From assembly GCF_026340675.1 (NCBI RefSeq), contig NZ_JAPEOX010000002.1, positions 1,674,001-1,738,000 of the forward strand: 64,000 nucleotides of DNA, written 5' to 3'. The DNA comes from Streptomyces sp. NBC_01264 (GTDB lineage Bacteria > Actinomycetota > Actinomycetes > Streptomycetales > Streptomycetaceae). Under the pieces are notes generated by a model. The model did no database searches and was not told the DNA's origin. It worked only from the letters and a program-made list of their open reading frames with translations. Every line of letters begins with the position of its first letter. Positions within the stretch are counted from its first letter, which is position 1. The translations under genes were made by a program, and so were the position numbers. Shown here piece by piece: positions 44,650 to 53,311 of the stretch.

Positions 44650-45945
44650 CTAGTTGAGGGTGCGGAGGGCCTCGGCGAGGATTTCGGCGCCCTCTTCCGC
44701 CTCGGCGACGGTGAGGGAGAGCGGCGGCGCGATGCGCAGCACGCTGGTGTTGTGGCCACCGCCCTTGCCGAGCAGCAGGCCGCCGGCCCGGGCGGCCTCC
44801 AGTACGGCGGCGGCCGCGTCCGGGTCCGCCCGGTCGGTGCCGGGTTCGGTCAGTTCCAGTCCGGCCATCAGGCCCCGGCCGCGTACCTCGCGTACGGCGG
44901 GCACGGTCGCGGCGATGGCCCGCAGCCGCTCCAGCAGCAGACCGCCGACGCGGCGGGCGTTGCCCTGGAGGTCGTGTTCGAGGAGGTAGGCGAGGTTGGC
45001 CACGCCCGCCGCCATGGTGACCGGTGAACCGCCGAAGGTGGAGATGGAGTTGGAGTCGAGACAGTTCATCACCTCGGCGCGGGCCACGACTCCGCCGATG
45101 GACATGCCGTTGCCGATGCCCTTGGCGAAGGTGATGATGTCCGGCGGGCCGTTCTGGTCGTGGGCCTGCCAGCCCCAGAAGTGCTCGCCCGTCCGGCCCC
45201 ACCCGGTCTGCACCTCGTCGCTGATCCAGAGGATGCCGTGCCGGTCGAGGACCTCGCGGAAGGACCCGTAGAGCCCGTCGGGAGGCGAGGTGAAGCCGCC
45301 CACGCCCTGGATCGGCTCGGCGATGAGCGCCGCGACCCCGCCCCGGGCCTGGCCCAGTACGTCCTCCAGGTCGGCGACGGCCGCGGCGGTGAAGGCGGTG
45401 TCGTCGAGGTGGGCGAAGGGGCCGCGGGTGCGGACCGCGCCGTGGACGTAGTACGTCTGCAGCGGCGAGAGGCTGGTCGGGGACCAGCCTCGGTTGCCGG
45501 TGATGGAGACGGTGGAGAAGGACCGGCCGTGGTAGCTGTTGCGCATCGCCAGGATCTGGTTGGAGCGGCGGTACGTCGTCGCGAGCATGAGGGCGGTGTC
45601 GTTGGCCTCGGTGCCGGAGGTCGTGAAGAAGACCCGGGCGTCGGGGATGCCGGACAACGCCGCGACACGCTCGGCCAGTTCGATCATCGGGCGGTTCAGG
45701 TACAGGGTGGAGGAGTGGATGATCCGCCCGGCCTGTTCGGAGACGGCCTTGGTGACCTCGGGCAGGGCGTGGGCGGTCATCGTGGTGAGGATGCCGCCGA
45801 AGAAGTCGAGGTAGCGGTTGCCGTCCGCGTCCCAGACGTGACGGCCCTCTCCGTGGGTGAGTTCGATGGGGCGGTCGTAGTAGAGCGCGAGCCAGTCGGG
45901 CAGGACGGAGCGGTGCCGGCTGTGCAGGGGGATCGGGTTGGTCAC
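44650..45945 (-). CDS. Class III PLP-dependent aminotransferase
   Basis: A 431-residue fold-type I enzyme. Motifs in order: GEGRHVWDADGNRYLDFFGG, VFFTTSGTEANDTALMLATT, SYHGRSFSTVSITGN, the Asp motif LWISDEVQTGWGRTGEHFWG, and the Schiff-base Lys in DIITFAKGIGNGMSIGGVVA. Class III members in this context commonly transfer the amino group of beta-alanine or a similar omega-amino acid, the product of reductive pyrimidine breakdown. GTG 45945 overlaps the nitrilase stop by four bases, so the two are translationally coupled. Confidence 0.92.
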   Translation of the reverse strand: MTNPIPLHSRHRSVLPDWLALYYDRPIELTHGEGRHVWDADGNRYLDFFGGILTTMTAHALPEVTKAVSEQAGRIIHSSTLYLNRPMIELAERVAALSGIPDARVFFTTSGTEANDTALMLATTYRRSNQILAMRNSYHGRSFSTVSITGNRGWSPTSLSPLQTYYVHGAVRTRGPFAHLDDTAFTAAAVADLEDVLGQARGGVAALIAEPIQGVGGFTSPPDGLYGSFREVLDRHGILWISDEVQTGWGRTGEHFWGWQAHDQNGPPDIITFAKGIGNGMSIGGVVARAEVMNCLDSNSISTFGGSPVTMAAGVANLAYLLEHDLQGNARRVGGLLLERLRAIAATVPAVREVRGRGLMAGLELTEPGTDRADPDAAAAVLEAARAGGLLLGKGGGHNTSVLRIAPPLSLTVAEAEEGAEILAEALRTLN

Positions 45946-46784
45946 GGCTGTACGAGTCCTCCGTAGGCGTCGGGGCGGCGGTCGCGGTAGAAGGCCCACT
46001 GGTCGCGGACCTCCTTGATGAGGTCGAAGTCGAGGTCGCGGACGAGGAGTTCCTCCTCCTTGTCGCTGGCGACATCGCCTACGAACTGGCCGCGCGGGTC
46101 GACGAAGTAGCTGGTGCCGTAGAAGTCGTTGTCGCCGTACTCCTCCTGGCCGACGCGGTTGATGGCGGCGACGAAGTACTCGTTGGCGACGGCCGAGGCG
46201 GGCTGCTCCAGCTGCCACAGGTACCCGGACAGGCCGCGCGAGGTGGCCGAGGGGTTGTAGACCAACTGGGCTCCGGCCAGGCCCAGTTCGCGCCAGCCCT
46301 CCGGGAAGTGCCGGTCGTAGCAGATGTAGACGCCGACCCGGCCGACGGCGGTGTCGAAGACCGGGAAGCCGAGGTTGCCCGGGCGGAAGTAGTACTTCTC
46401 CCAGAAGCCCCTGACCTGCGGGATGTGGTGCTTGCGGTACTTGCCGAGGTAGCTGCCGTCGGCGTCGATGACCGCGGCGGTGTTGTAGTAGAAGCCCTCG
46501 GATTCCAGCTCGAAGACCGGTACGACGATCACCATGCCGGTCTCGCGGGCGAGGGCCTGCATCCGCTGGACGGTGGGGCCGTCGGGGACCGCCTCGGCCC
46601 AGCGGTAGTGCTCGGACTCCTGGACCTGGCAGAAGTAGGGGGCGTTGAAGACTTCCTGGAAGCCGATGATCTTCGCACCCTGGGCGGCCGCCCTACGGGC
46701 GTGCTCCTCGTGTTTGGCGATCATCGACTCGGTGTCTCCCGTCCAGGTGGCCTGGACGAGTGCGGCGCGGACGACTTGGGCCAT
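45942..46784 (-). CDS. Nitrilase-superfamily hydrolase, beta-ureidopropionase-like
   Basis: A 280-residue carbon-nitrogen hydrolase. The Glu-Lys-Cys triad is visible: GFQEVFNAPYF (Glu44), LGKYRKHHIPQV (Lys) and VYICYDRHFPEGWRELG (Cys). Its length and the FPEGWRE context match beta-ureidopropionase and N-carbamoyl amino-acid amidohydrolases. It heads an operon with the aminotransferase, dihydropyrimidinase and LLM genes, which together fit reductive pyrimidine or hydantoin catabolism. Dihydropyrimidine dehydrogenase and the usual regulator or permease are not in the window. Confidence 0.9.
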   Translation of the reverse strand: MAQVVRAALVQATWTGDTESMIAKHEEHARRAAAQGAKIIGFQEVFNAPYFCQVQESEHYRWAEAVPDGPTVQRMQALARETGMVIVVPVFELESEGFYYNTAAVIDADGSYLGKYRKHHIPQVRGFWEKYYFRPGNLGFPVFDTAVGRVGVYICYDRHFPEGWRELGLAGAQLVYNPSATSRGLSGYLWQLEQPASAVANEYFVAAINRVGQEEYGDNDFYGTSYFVDPRGQFVGDVASDKEEELLVRDLDFDLIKEVRDQWAFYRDRRPDAYGGLVQP

Positions 46785-46816
46785 GAGCTGCTCCTCGCGA
46801 CGGGTTACGCCGGCTT

Positions 46817-46828
46817 CTACGCACGTAG
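46817..46828. promoter_or_regulatory. Palindrome CTACGCACGTAG upstream of the nitrilase operon
   Basis: CTACG-CA-CGTAG, a perfect palindrome around a 2-base centre, lies 33 bases before the nitrilase start. A second GCGCGTAG at about 46845 could be an additional half site. It is placed where an operator or promoter element is expected; the binding factor is unknown. Confidence 0.4.
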
Positions 46829-46958
46829 AGGGTGTACGACGGCTGCGCGTAGGGAGTTGAAGGTAGGCCTCGGCCAGGCCCGGGGCAAGACCGCCTTGCG
46901 CGGTTGGAGTAGTCGATCACCAAACGCAGGAGTTACGTCGGCACGTGGTCGTTTCCGG

Positions 46959-49517
46959 TCAGGCGACGGGCAGATTCGCGACTCGAAGGGCGTGCAACAG
47001 GTCGCGGTGATGAGCCCCCGAGAGGGCTTCGGCGGCGCGGAGCAGCCGGGGAGCGAACCAGCGGGGATCCCGGCGCGCGAGCCGGGCCGCCTCCTCGGCG
47101 GTGCGGACCCGGACGAACGCGGCGAGCAGCGCGTCGGCCTCCTCCGTGCGGCCGGCCTCCGCCAGCACGAGGGCCGCCTCGGCGATCTCGGCGGCCGGCC
47201 GGGCGGCGCCCTGGCGCAGCAGGGCTTCGCGGTCGGCCGGTCCGAGCGCGACGGCGGCCGCGGCGAACCGGGCGGGCGGCAGCGAGGCCGCCTCCCAGAG
47301 CAGGGTGGCCCAGTCCGCGGCCAGCCCGGCCCGCCCCAGCTCCTCCCCCAGCGGGGCCAACCGCTCTGCGGGCCCGGCGGCGGCCTCGCAGAGCAGGGCG
47401 TGCGCCTCCCCGCTCCGCCCCTGGCTCCGCAGGGCCACGAGCCCCTCCACGAAGCCCCGGGGGGCTCCGGGCCACCGGGCGGACGCGCCGTGCGGGCTGC
47501 CGCCGTGCGCCGGGTCGGGCCACTGTGCCGCCGCGCCCTCCGGGCCACCACCGGGCCCCGAACCACCGGACACACCCTGCCCGCCGGCCCCGGGAGCGGG
47601 GGCCTGCCACTGCGCGGGCGTCCCTTGCGTGCCGTCGGCGGAGGCAGGACCGGCCCACATCCCGGAACCACCGTGCGGGCCGGCGTCGGAACCCGGGCCG
47701 GGCCAGTCGGCGGAGCCGTCGGGGGCACGGTCCGGCCACGGGGCGGGCTCACCCTGATGGTGGGGCCGGGGGCCCGGGTCGGGGGTACGGTCCGGCCACA
47801 GCACCGGCTCACCCTGCCGGTGGGGGCGGGGGCCCGGTTCGGGGGCGGGAGCCCTGCCTGGCGCGGGAGCACCGGGCGCGGGCCGGCTGCCGGGCGCGGG
47901 ATTGTGGCCATGCAGGGGGCTGCCTCCAAGCTGGGGGTTGCCGCCGAACACGGGGTCGCCGCCGAGCGCGGGAGTCATGCCGGGCGCGTGAGCCCTGTCA
48001 GGCGCGGGAGCGCCGGGCGCGGGCCGGCTGCCGGGCGCGGGATTGTGGCCATGCAGGGGGCTGCCTCCAAGCTCGGGGTTGCCGCCGAACACGGGATCGC
48101 CGCCAAGCGCAGGGGCGCCGCCGGGAGCCGGACCGCCGCCGGGCGCGGGGTTGTGGCCCGTGCTCCACGCCGGGGTCGTGGGCCGATGGCCGCCCCGGCC
48201 CGTCGGGCCGGAGTCGTCACCCCACCGGCCGGCCGCGGGGCTCCAGGCCTCCTCTTCCGTCGGCCTGCCTCCGGAGTGCCCGCCGGCGGGCCCGGACCCG
48301 GCGTGGCCGCTCTCGCCCGCGGCGGCGGACGACTGCCCGGGGAACGGCCCTTCGGAGCCCGCCCGGGCGGGCTCGTACAGAGCTCCCCGTGCCGGACCGG
48401 CGGCAAGCCCGGCCCCGTCCGTCGAGGCGTTCCGCTCCGGCCCCGGATCTCCCGCCGGGGACGGCTCGGCCGCCGGGTGGGCGGGCCGCCCGAAGCGGGC
48501 GCCGCGCAGGGGCGTGTCGGACGAGGACTGCCCCGGGGGCACGGTGACGGCCCCCGCTTCGGACACCGCCGCCCCCGCGTACCGGGCCCCGCCACTGCGC
48601 CGCGCACCGCGCAGCCACCGGCCCTCGGCCCGCCCGACCGGCTCCCCCGCTGCTTTCGGCGCCGGGCCCGATGCCGGGGCGGATGCGGCGCCCGACGCCC
48701 GCCCCGGCGCCGCGCCCGCAGCCGTGCCCGAAGCTGTGCCCGACACCGCGCCCGAAGCCGTGCTCGACACCCACCCGGACGCCACGCCCGAAGCCGCGCC
48801 CTGCGCCTCCCCGGGATCCCCGGGATCCCCCGGATCCCCGGCCCACCCCGCATCCCCGGACTCCGACGTCGCGCCGCCGCCCATCCCTTCCCGCGGCCCC
48901 GGCCACGCCGCGCCCGGCGAGGTCGCGGCGCGCTGGGCGGGCACCGCGCCCAGGGGCTCCGGCCGCGCCGTCGACGGGTACCCGGGCCAGTCTTCCTCCG
49001 GCCGGCCCGTCGCCCCCGGGGCCACCGCCTCCAGGCGGCTCGTCAGGTCCTCGTGGCGGGCCGCCGCGCGGGCGCCGTCGTCGCGGGTCCAGGAGAGTTC
49101 CCGGGACAGGGCCTGTGCCTGCGCCGGGTCCGCCGTTTCGGCGAGCCGCGCCGACAGCACGCGCAGGGCGTCGCGGGCCCGGGCCCGCTGCTCCGCGGCC
49201 GAATCGAGCAGCGTGCGCAGTTCCTCCACGCCGCCGGGCAGCCGGTCCCAGACCCCGACCGCCGCGGCCCGCAGACCGGCCGCGTACTGCGCCTCCCGCG
49301 CGAGCGCCGTCGCGCCCGTCGATCCCGCCAAGTCACCGAGCAGCGACTCCAGTACGTCCCAGGGCGGCATCGCCGCCCCGTCCAGACAGGCCCGCATCCC
49401 CTGGGGGTCCCGTCGCAGGAACTCCCCGTACCAGCCCGCCCCGGGATCCAGTCGTTGCGTCAACCCCCGCATGTATCCGGAGAGTTGGCCGATCACCTGC
49501 GAAGTCGCGGTCTCCAT
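46959..49517 (-). CDS. Large Pro/Gly/Ala-rich hypothetical protein, 852 aa
   Basis: The folded ends flank a long low-complexity middle. Residues 1-150 are helical (IGQLSGYMRGLTQRLDPGAG, then WDVLESLLGDLAG and a coiled-coil-like Ala/Arg/Glu stretch). Residues about 165-690 are disordered and Pro/Gly/Ala-rich, including a 47-residue unit present twice (LGGDPVFGGNPELGGSPLHG and onward). Residues about 700-852 are helical Ala/Leu-rich repeats (EGLVALRSQGRSGEAHALLC) resembling TPR-type pairs. This architecture is common in Streptomyces proteins mislabelled UL36-like. ATG 49517 is preferred. Function unknown, possibly regulatory. Confidence 0.75.
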   Translation of the reverse strand: METATSQVIGQLSGYMRGLTQRLDPGAGWYGEFLRRDPQGMRACLDGAAMPPWDVLESLLGDLAGSTGATALAREAQYAAGLRAAAVGVWDRLPGGVEELRTLLDSAAEQRARARDALRVLSARLAETADPAQAQALSRELSWTRDDGARAAARHEDLTSRLEAVAPGATGRPEEDWPGYPSTARPEPLGAVPAQRAATSPGAAWPGPREGMGGGATSESGDAGWAGDPGDPGDPGEAQGAASGVASGWVSSTASGAVSGTASGTAAGAAPGRASGAASAPASGPAPKAAGEPVGRAEGRWLRGARRSGGARYAGAAVSEAGAVTVPPGQSSSDTPLRGARFGRPAHPAAEPSPAGDPGPERNASTDGAGLAAGPARGALYEPARAGSEGPFPGQSSAAAGESGHAGSGPAGGHSGGRPTEEEAWSPAAGRWGDDSGPTGRGGHRPTTPAWSTGHNPAPGGGPAPGGAPALGGDPVFGGNPELGGSPLHGHNPAPGSRPAPGAPAPDRAHAPGMTPALGGDPVFGGNPQLGGSPLHGHNPAPGSRPAPGAPAPGRAPAPEPGPRPHRQGEPVLWPDRTPDPGPRPHHQGEPAPWPDRAPDGSADWPGPGSDAGPHGGSGMWAGPASADGTQGTPAQWQAPAPGAGGQGVSGGSGPGGGPEGAAAQWPDPAHGGSPHGASARWPGAPRGFVEGLVALRSQGRSGEAHALLCEAAAGPAERLAPLGEELGRAGLAADWATLLWEAASLPPARFAAAAVALGPADREALLRQGAARPAAEIAEAALVLAEAGRTEEADALLAAFVRVRTAEEAARLARRDPRWFAPRLLRAAEALSGAHHRDLLHALRVANLPVA
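47851..48132. repeat. 141-bp in-frame tandem duplication
   Basis: Two consecutive, nearly identical 141-base units (47851-47991 and 47992-48132) encode a 47-residue Pro/Gly-rich repeat inside the 852-residue protein. The frame is preserved and there are few differences, indicating a recent tandem duplication. Confidence 0.85.
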
Positions 49518-49562
49518 ACCCGCATTGGACCCCACCCGTGTTACGGGCGGGCTACAGGAGTC

Positions 49563-49961
49563 TCAAAGCTTGACGGCAGGCGGGGCAAGCCTGACCGCGA
49601 TCGCGGTGTGCGGGCGCCCGCGCCGGACGATGGCGGCCGGCACGTCCAGCAGCCAGAACTGCCAGGTGTACTTGCGCCCCATCAGCTTCCGCACCCGCTT
49701 CAGCCCGGCCGCGTCCAGCAACCGCGCCTCGCCCTCGGCGACCTCGGCCCCTTCGGCCACCCGTCCGCGTACGTCACAGGCCACGACGGTGACCCGCCCG
49801 TCGTTGCGGATCCGCTTCACCTTCCACGCGTCGTCGCGCGTCCACACGTACAGCTCGTCGCCGTCCACGACCGCCCACACCGGCGTGGCCACGGCCGTGC
49901 CGTTCTTGCGGAAGGTGGTGAGACTGACGTACCTCGCTCTGCCCAGCTCATCGATCGTCAT
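49563..49961 (-). CDS. PPOX-class F420-dependent oxidoreductase
   Basis: A 132-residue split-barrel protein of the F420H2-dependent/PNPOx-like class. Pattern: MTIDELGRARYVSLTTFRKN, then TPVWAVVDGDELYVWTRDDA, VKRIRNDGRVTVVACDVRGR and a C-terminal WLLDVPAAIVRRGRPHTAIA. The first beta-strand motif YVSLTTFRKNG is typical. It probably reduces an unidentified small substrate. It is followed on the same strand by the large Pro/Gly-rich gene with a 45-base spacer. Confidence 0.88.
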   Translation of the reverse strand: MTIDELGRARYVSLTTFRKNGTAVATPVWAVVDGDELYVWTRDDAWKVKRIRNDGRVTVVACDVRGRVAEGAEVAEGEARLLDAAGLKRVRKLMGRKYTWQFWLLDVPAAIVRRGRPHTAIAVRLAPPAVKL

Positions 49962-50041
49962 GCGCCCGACCCTACGCCGCCCGGTCGGCCGGAGCGGTCC
50001 GCTGGTCCGCCGGAGCCCGGTCACCGCCCGGCCGGAGCCGG

Positions 50042-50215
50042 TCAGCGGGAGGTGACGGCCCGCTCCAGCAGACCCCGCAGCAGGTCCTGCTCCTCCGGGG
50101 CGAGCCCGGACACCGGCGAGTCCACGGCGAGGAGGCCCAGGAGCCGGGTCCGCAGGGCGGCGCGCTCCCGCACGTGCTCGGCGATCCGGGGCGCTGGCCC
50201 GTCCGCCAGCCCGCA
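50042..50215 (-). pseudogene. MarR-type regulator, C-terminal remnant
   Basis: Only the last about 55 residues are recognisable: HVRERAALRTRLLGLLAVDS, then VSGLAPEEQDLLRGLLERAV, the helix pattern at the end of MarR proteins. The HTH is missing; the open frame upstream runs antisense through the metallo-beta-lactamase remnant and has no domain. It abuts an oppositely oriented gene remnant, suggesting a deletion that removed both 5' ends and the shared promoter. Confidence 0.6.
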
Positions 50216-50790
50216 CAGCTGCCGCTCGGCGATGACCTGGTGCTCGGGAGCCACCCGGAGTACCTGGACCCCGCGGGCCACCTCGTGGCGGGCGTCGACG
50301 GCCTGCTGGTGGAGCACGGCGGCCGCGCGCTGCTGATCGACGCGGGCTTCGGCCCGCAGACGCCCCGCGCCCCGGACGGCCCCGTCGGCGTGATCCACGG
50401 GGGTGCGCTCCCGGACGGCCTGGCCGAACTCGGCGTCGCCCCAGGGGACATCGTGGGACCGCCTCGACCTCCTCACCACGGAGGGCACGACCGAGCGGGT
50501 CGCCGCGCGTGCGCACGCTCGACGACGGGCAGGAGACCTTCCCCGGGGTCCGCGTGCGGATCACCCCCGGGGCACACCGTCGGGCACGCCGAGTACGTGA
50601 TCACCGGGGGCGGCCGGCGCCTGATCGCCTTCGGTGACGCCGTGCACTCGCCGATCCAGATCTACCACCCCGACCGGTCCTCGGCCTTCGACCACGACCT
50701 CGCCCGGACCGCCGTCCACCGCCGCCACCATCGGTTTCGGCGTCCACTTCGCCGACGTGGTGTTCGGTCAGGTCCGGCAGGACGGGGAAG
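50216..50790 (+). pseudogene. MBL-fold metallo-hydrolase, broken by deletions and frameshifts
   Basis: Recognisable pieces in order: PLGDDLVLGSHPEYLDPAGH with LLIDAGFGPQTP, then after a change of frame DGQETFPGVRVRITPG, then PGHTVGHAEYVITGGGRRLI with AFGDAVHSPIQI, and in another frame ATIGFGVHFADVVFGQVRQ. The expected metal-binding HxHxDH segment between the first two pieces is missing. An extra G near 50571 (CCCCCGGGGCAC) disrupts the third piece. The N-terminus is also missing. No functional enzyme can be made. Confidence 0.72.
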
Positions 50791-50807
50791 GCGGCCAGAG
50801 CGGGACC

Positions 50808-52028
50808 TCAGGCGGCCGGCGCCGCCGGCTCCCCGTGGGTGAGGGTCTCCCACGCCACGAACAGGTCGTCCGTCCCGGCCGGCCGCGTCTTCTCGACCAG
50901 CTCGCGGGTGTACGGGAGTTTCGCGCCCGTCCGCACCGCGTAGTGGTGGAGGGCGACTTCCAGGTCGGGTCCCATCGTGCGCTCCAGCTTGCCGCCGCAC
51001 AGCCACCCGGGGGCCTGGGCCCCCAGTTGGTACTTCGCGTGGAACTCCAGTGCCGCGCGGAGCCGCTCGCCCTGTTCCCCGTACAGGTCGACGCCCTGGT
51101 GCCAGGCCGTCTCCGCGATGTGCGCGGACGCCGCGAGCGCGTAGCCGACGTGCATCAGGTTGCGGCAGGTCTCCTGGGCGACGCCGTCGACGTACGCCCC
51201 CTGGCCGAACCAGTACGCCGCCACCTTGTCCGGCGAGTCGATGCCGGTGCGCGGCGGCGCCAGCGGGTGCGCGCCGTCCCGCTCGAGGTAGAAGTAGGCC
51301 GGGACGCGGTCGCGGAACCGGTCCAGGGACTCCTGGAAGACGGCCCGGTCCTCCAGGAACACGGAGATGCTCAGATCCGCGTCCGTCATCGCCAGCTCCC
51401 AGTTGCCGTTGTACGCCGGCACCTGCGCGCGGACGGCCGGGAGGTAGGCCGTGCGCAGCATCTCCTTGAAGCGGGCGACCCGCCCCTCCCCCCAGGCCGG
51501 GTGGTCGGCGTGGACGATCTCGGCGGCGCGGGCCCAGGTGGAGCCGGACCAGGCGGCCTGGAGCCCGGCGTTGTCCTCGGTGTGGCGCTTCATCACGGCG
51601 GACCAGCCGTCCATGATCTCCACGGCCTTGCGGGCGTGGGAGGCCTTGCCGTTCACCGACCACAGCAGGGCGTGGGTGTACGCGGCGATCGCGTCCTGCC
51701 GTTCGTCGAGGCAGGACTGCGGCCCCGAGTTGAAGGGGCAGGGCACCACGTCGGCCGGGTGGGCCCGGTAGTCGAGGGAGGCGTAGCGGCTCTTCAGGAG
51801 CGCCTGGTACGCGGAGTTCCACGGCTCCTTGCCGGCCGCGACCATCTGCTTCGCGTGCTGGAGCCGGGTGTGGCTGACGACGACGCCCGGGTGGCGGAAG
51901 ACCACGTCGCCCGGGTCCCCTGCGTGGGCCCGGCCTTCGGGGGCGGCGCAGGCCGCGAGCAGCAGGCCGCCCGCGAGGAGGGCGCCCACGAGTCCGAGGC
52001 CGATTCGCTTGGATGTGGAAGCGTTCAT
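50808..52028 (-). CDS. Alginate-lyase-family lipoprotein
   Basis: A 406-residue exported protein. The lipobox LLLAACAAPEG (Cys near 27) marks a lipoprotein. The body is an (alpha/alpha) toroid of the alginate_lyase family: FRHPGVVVSHTRLQHAKQMV, YNGNWELAMTDADLSISVFL with the conserved N-W-E/D, and FYLERDGAHPLAPPRTGIDS with GVAQETCRNLMHVGYALAAS. The family cleaves or binds uronic-acid polysaccharides; the exact substrate is unknown. ATG 52028 is chosen; GTG two codons upstream is possible. The XRE regulator gene lies just upstream on the same strand. Confidence 0.82.
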   Translation of the reverse strand: MNASTSKRIGLGLVGALLAGGLLLAACAAPEGRAHAGDPGDVVFRHPGVVVSHTRLQHAKQMVAAGKEPWNSAYQALLKSRYASLDYRAHPADVVPCPFNSGPQSCLDERQDAIAAYTHALLWSVNGKASHARKAVEIMDGWSAVMKRHTEDNAGLQAAWSGSTWARAAEIVHADHPAWGEGRVARFKEMLRTAYLPAVRAQVPAYNGNWELAMTDADLSISVFLEDRAVFQESLDRFRDRVPAYFYLERDGAHPLAPPRTGIDSPDKVAAYWFGQGAYVDGVAQETCRNLMHVGYALAASAHIAETAWHQGVDLYGEQGERLRAALEFHAKYQLGAQAPGWLCGGKLERTMGPDLEVALHHYAVRTGAKLPYTRELVEKTRPAGTDDLFVAWETLTHGEPAAPAA

Positions 52029-52081
52029 GTCTGACACGCCTTCACGCTTGCCCCGCGCCCCGGCCCTCCCACCGCCGATTG

Positions 52082-52147
52082 GGCCGTTCGGCCCGCCGGG
52101 CCCGCTCTTACGGCACGCCGAAGGGCGGGCCCGTCGGCCGAACGGCC
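52082..52147. terminator. Long hairpin between the XRE and alginate-lyase-like genes
   Basis: GGCCGTTCGGC plus CGGGCCCGC on the left pair with GCGGGCCCG and GCCGAACGGCC on the right (about 20 bp with an internal bulge, loop of 19 bases). It lies 25 bases past the XRE stop and likely ends that short transcript, or attenuates entry into the next gene. Confidence 0.75.
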
Positions 52148-52171
52148 GCGACCCGCCCGCCCTCCCGGACC

Positions 52172-52423
52172 TCACACGGGCACGAGGGCGCAGCGCCGCA
52201 TCACTTCGTCCAGCGAGAGCCCCAGGGCCCCCGCCAGGGCGGCGACGGTGAAGAAGGCCGGGGTCGGGGCCCGGCCGGTCTCGATCTTGCGGAGGGTTTC
52301 GGCGGAGAGCCCGGCGCTGGCCGCGATCTCGACCATGCTGCGGCCACCGCGGGCCGTGCGCAACAGGGCGCCGAGGCGTTCGCCGCGCTCGCGCTCTTCG
52401 GGGGTGAGGGGGGTACGGACCAT
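52172..52423 (-). CDS. XRE-family helix-turn-helix regulator, 83 aa
   Basis: A single HTH domain: ERLGALLRTARGGRSMVEIA, then SAGLSAETLRKIETGRAPTP and a C-terminal helix LAGALGLSLDEVMRRCALVP. This length and pattern are typical of small autoregulatory Cro/C1-like proteins. The start ATG has GATGAGG upstream. It is divergent from map across a 64-base intergenic region that holds a palindrome. Confidence 0.9.
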   Translation of the reverse strand: MVRTPLTPEERERGERLGALLRTARGGRSMVEIAASAGLSAETLRKIETGRAPTPAFFTVAALAGALGLSLDEVMRRCALVPV

Positions 52424-52464
52424 GCCCTCATCCTACCCCGGGACCCAATAAGTATCCCGTTACA

Positions 52465-52480
52465 GTTATACCGGTATAGT
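52465..52480. promoter_or_regulatory. Overlapping divergent promoters with TATACCGGTATA palindrome
   Basis: A perfect 12-bp palindrome TATACCGGTATA (52467-52478) overlaps two opposite -10 elements: TATAGT (52475-52480, rightward) and TATAAC (reverse of 52465-52470, leftward). The rightward start point would fall at or within two bases of the map ATG (52488), so that transcript is predicted to be leaderless. A dimeric regulator bound here would control both genes. Confidence 0.65.
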
Positions 52481-52487
52481 TATTGGC

Positions 52488-53255
52488 ATGGTGGAACTCA
52501 AGACAGACCGATCGATCGACCGGATGCGTGCCGCGGGCCGCGTCGTCGCACACGCCCTCGCCGCCGCCTGGGACCGGGCCGCCGTAGGGGTCTCCCTGCT
52601 GGAGCTCGACCTGGCCGCGCGCGAGGTGCTCCGCGAGGCCGGCGCGAGCTCGCCCTTCCTCGGCTACCGGCCGCGGTTCGCCCCGGTCCCCTTCCCCGCG
52701 GTGATCTGCGCCTCCGTCAACGACGCGATCGTGCACGGCATCCCGACCGACTACCGGCTGCGCGACGGCGACCTGGTCAGCATCGACTGCGGCGCGAAAC
52801 TGGACGGCTGGGTCGGCGACGCCGCCGTCAGCTTCACCGTCGGCGCGGCCCGCCCGGCCGACCTGCGGCTCATCTCGACCGCCGAGGCCGCCCTCGCCGC
52901 GGGCATCGCCGCCGCGCGGCACGGCAACCGCATCGGCGACATCGCCCACGCCATCGGCACCGTCTGCCGTTCCGCCGGGTACGGCATCCCCGACGGCTTC
53001 GGCGGCCACGGCATCGGACGCTCCATGCACGAGGAGCCGGGCGTACCCAACGAGGGCCCGGCGGGACAGGGTACGAAGCTGCGTGCCGGCATGGTCATCG
53101 CGATCGAGCCCATGCTCATCGCGGGCGGTACGGACGACTACGCCTGCGACCCGGACGGCTGGACCCTGCGGACCGTCGACGGCAGCCGCGCCGCGCACGC
53201 CGAGCACACGGTCGCGATCACCGCCGCCGGCCCGAGGATCCTCACCGCCCTGTAG
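52488..53255 (+). CDS. map: Type I methionine aminopeptidase
   Basis: A 255-residue pita-bread-fold metallopeptidase that removes initiator Met. The five metal ligands fit: Asp in VSIDCGAKLDGWVGDAAVSF (two Asp), His in FGGHGIGRSMHEEPG, Glu in MVIAIEPMLIAGG and Glu in AAHAEHTVAI. The sequence is somewhat divergent and the upstream region leaves almost no leader, so initiation is probably leaderless. It is probably a secondary map gene, regulated by the adjacent XRE protein, since housekeeping map is usually with secY/infA genes. Confidence 0.92.
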   Translation: MVELKTDRSIDRMRAAGRVVAHALAAAWDRAAVGVSLLELDLAAREVLREAGASSPFLGYRPRFAPVPFPAVICASVNDAIVHGIPTDYRLRDGDLVSIDCGAKLDGWVGDAAVSFTVGAARPADLRLISTAEAALAAGIAAARHGNRIGDIAHAIGTVCRSAGYGIPDGFGGHGIGRSMHEEPGVPNEGPAGQGTKLRAGMVIAIEPMLIAGGTDDYACDPDGWTLRTVDGSRAAHAEHTVAITAAGPRILTAL

Positions 53256-53257
53256 GG

Positions 53258-53311
53258 TCTACGGCCTGCCGAAGGCCCACGGCTCCCGAAGGCCTACAGC
53301 TCCCCGAAGGC
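53258..53311. repeat. CGAAGGCC(T/C)AC tandem repeat between map and ggt
   Basis: Three roughly 18-base units (CCGAAGGCCCACGGCTCC, CCGAAGGCCTACAGCTCC, CCGAAGGCCTACCGCC-) fill the short space between the convergent map and ggt stops. Confidence 0.6.

Noticed and set aside
46308..50336. A 1,342-residue plus-strand open frame opposite the Pro/Gly-rich gene
   Set aside because: Composition is a mirror of the repetitive minus-strand gene and it also spans the nitrilase and PPOX genes antisense.
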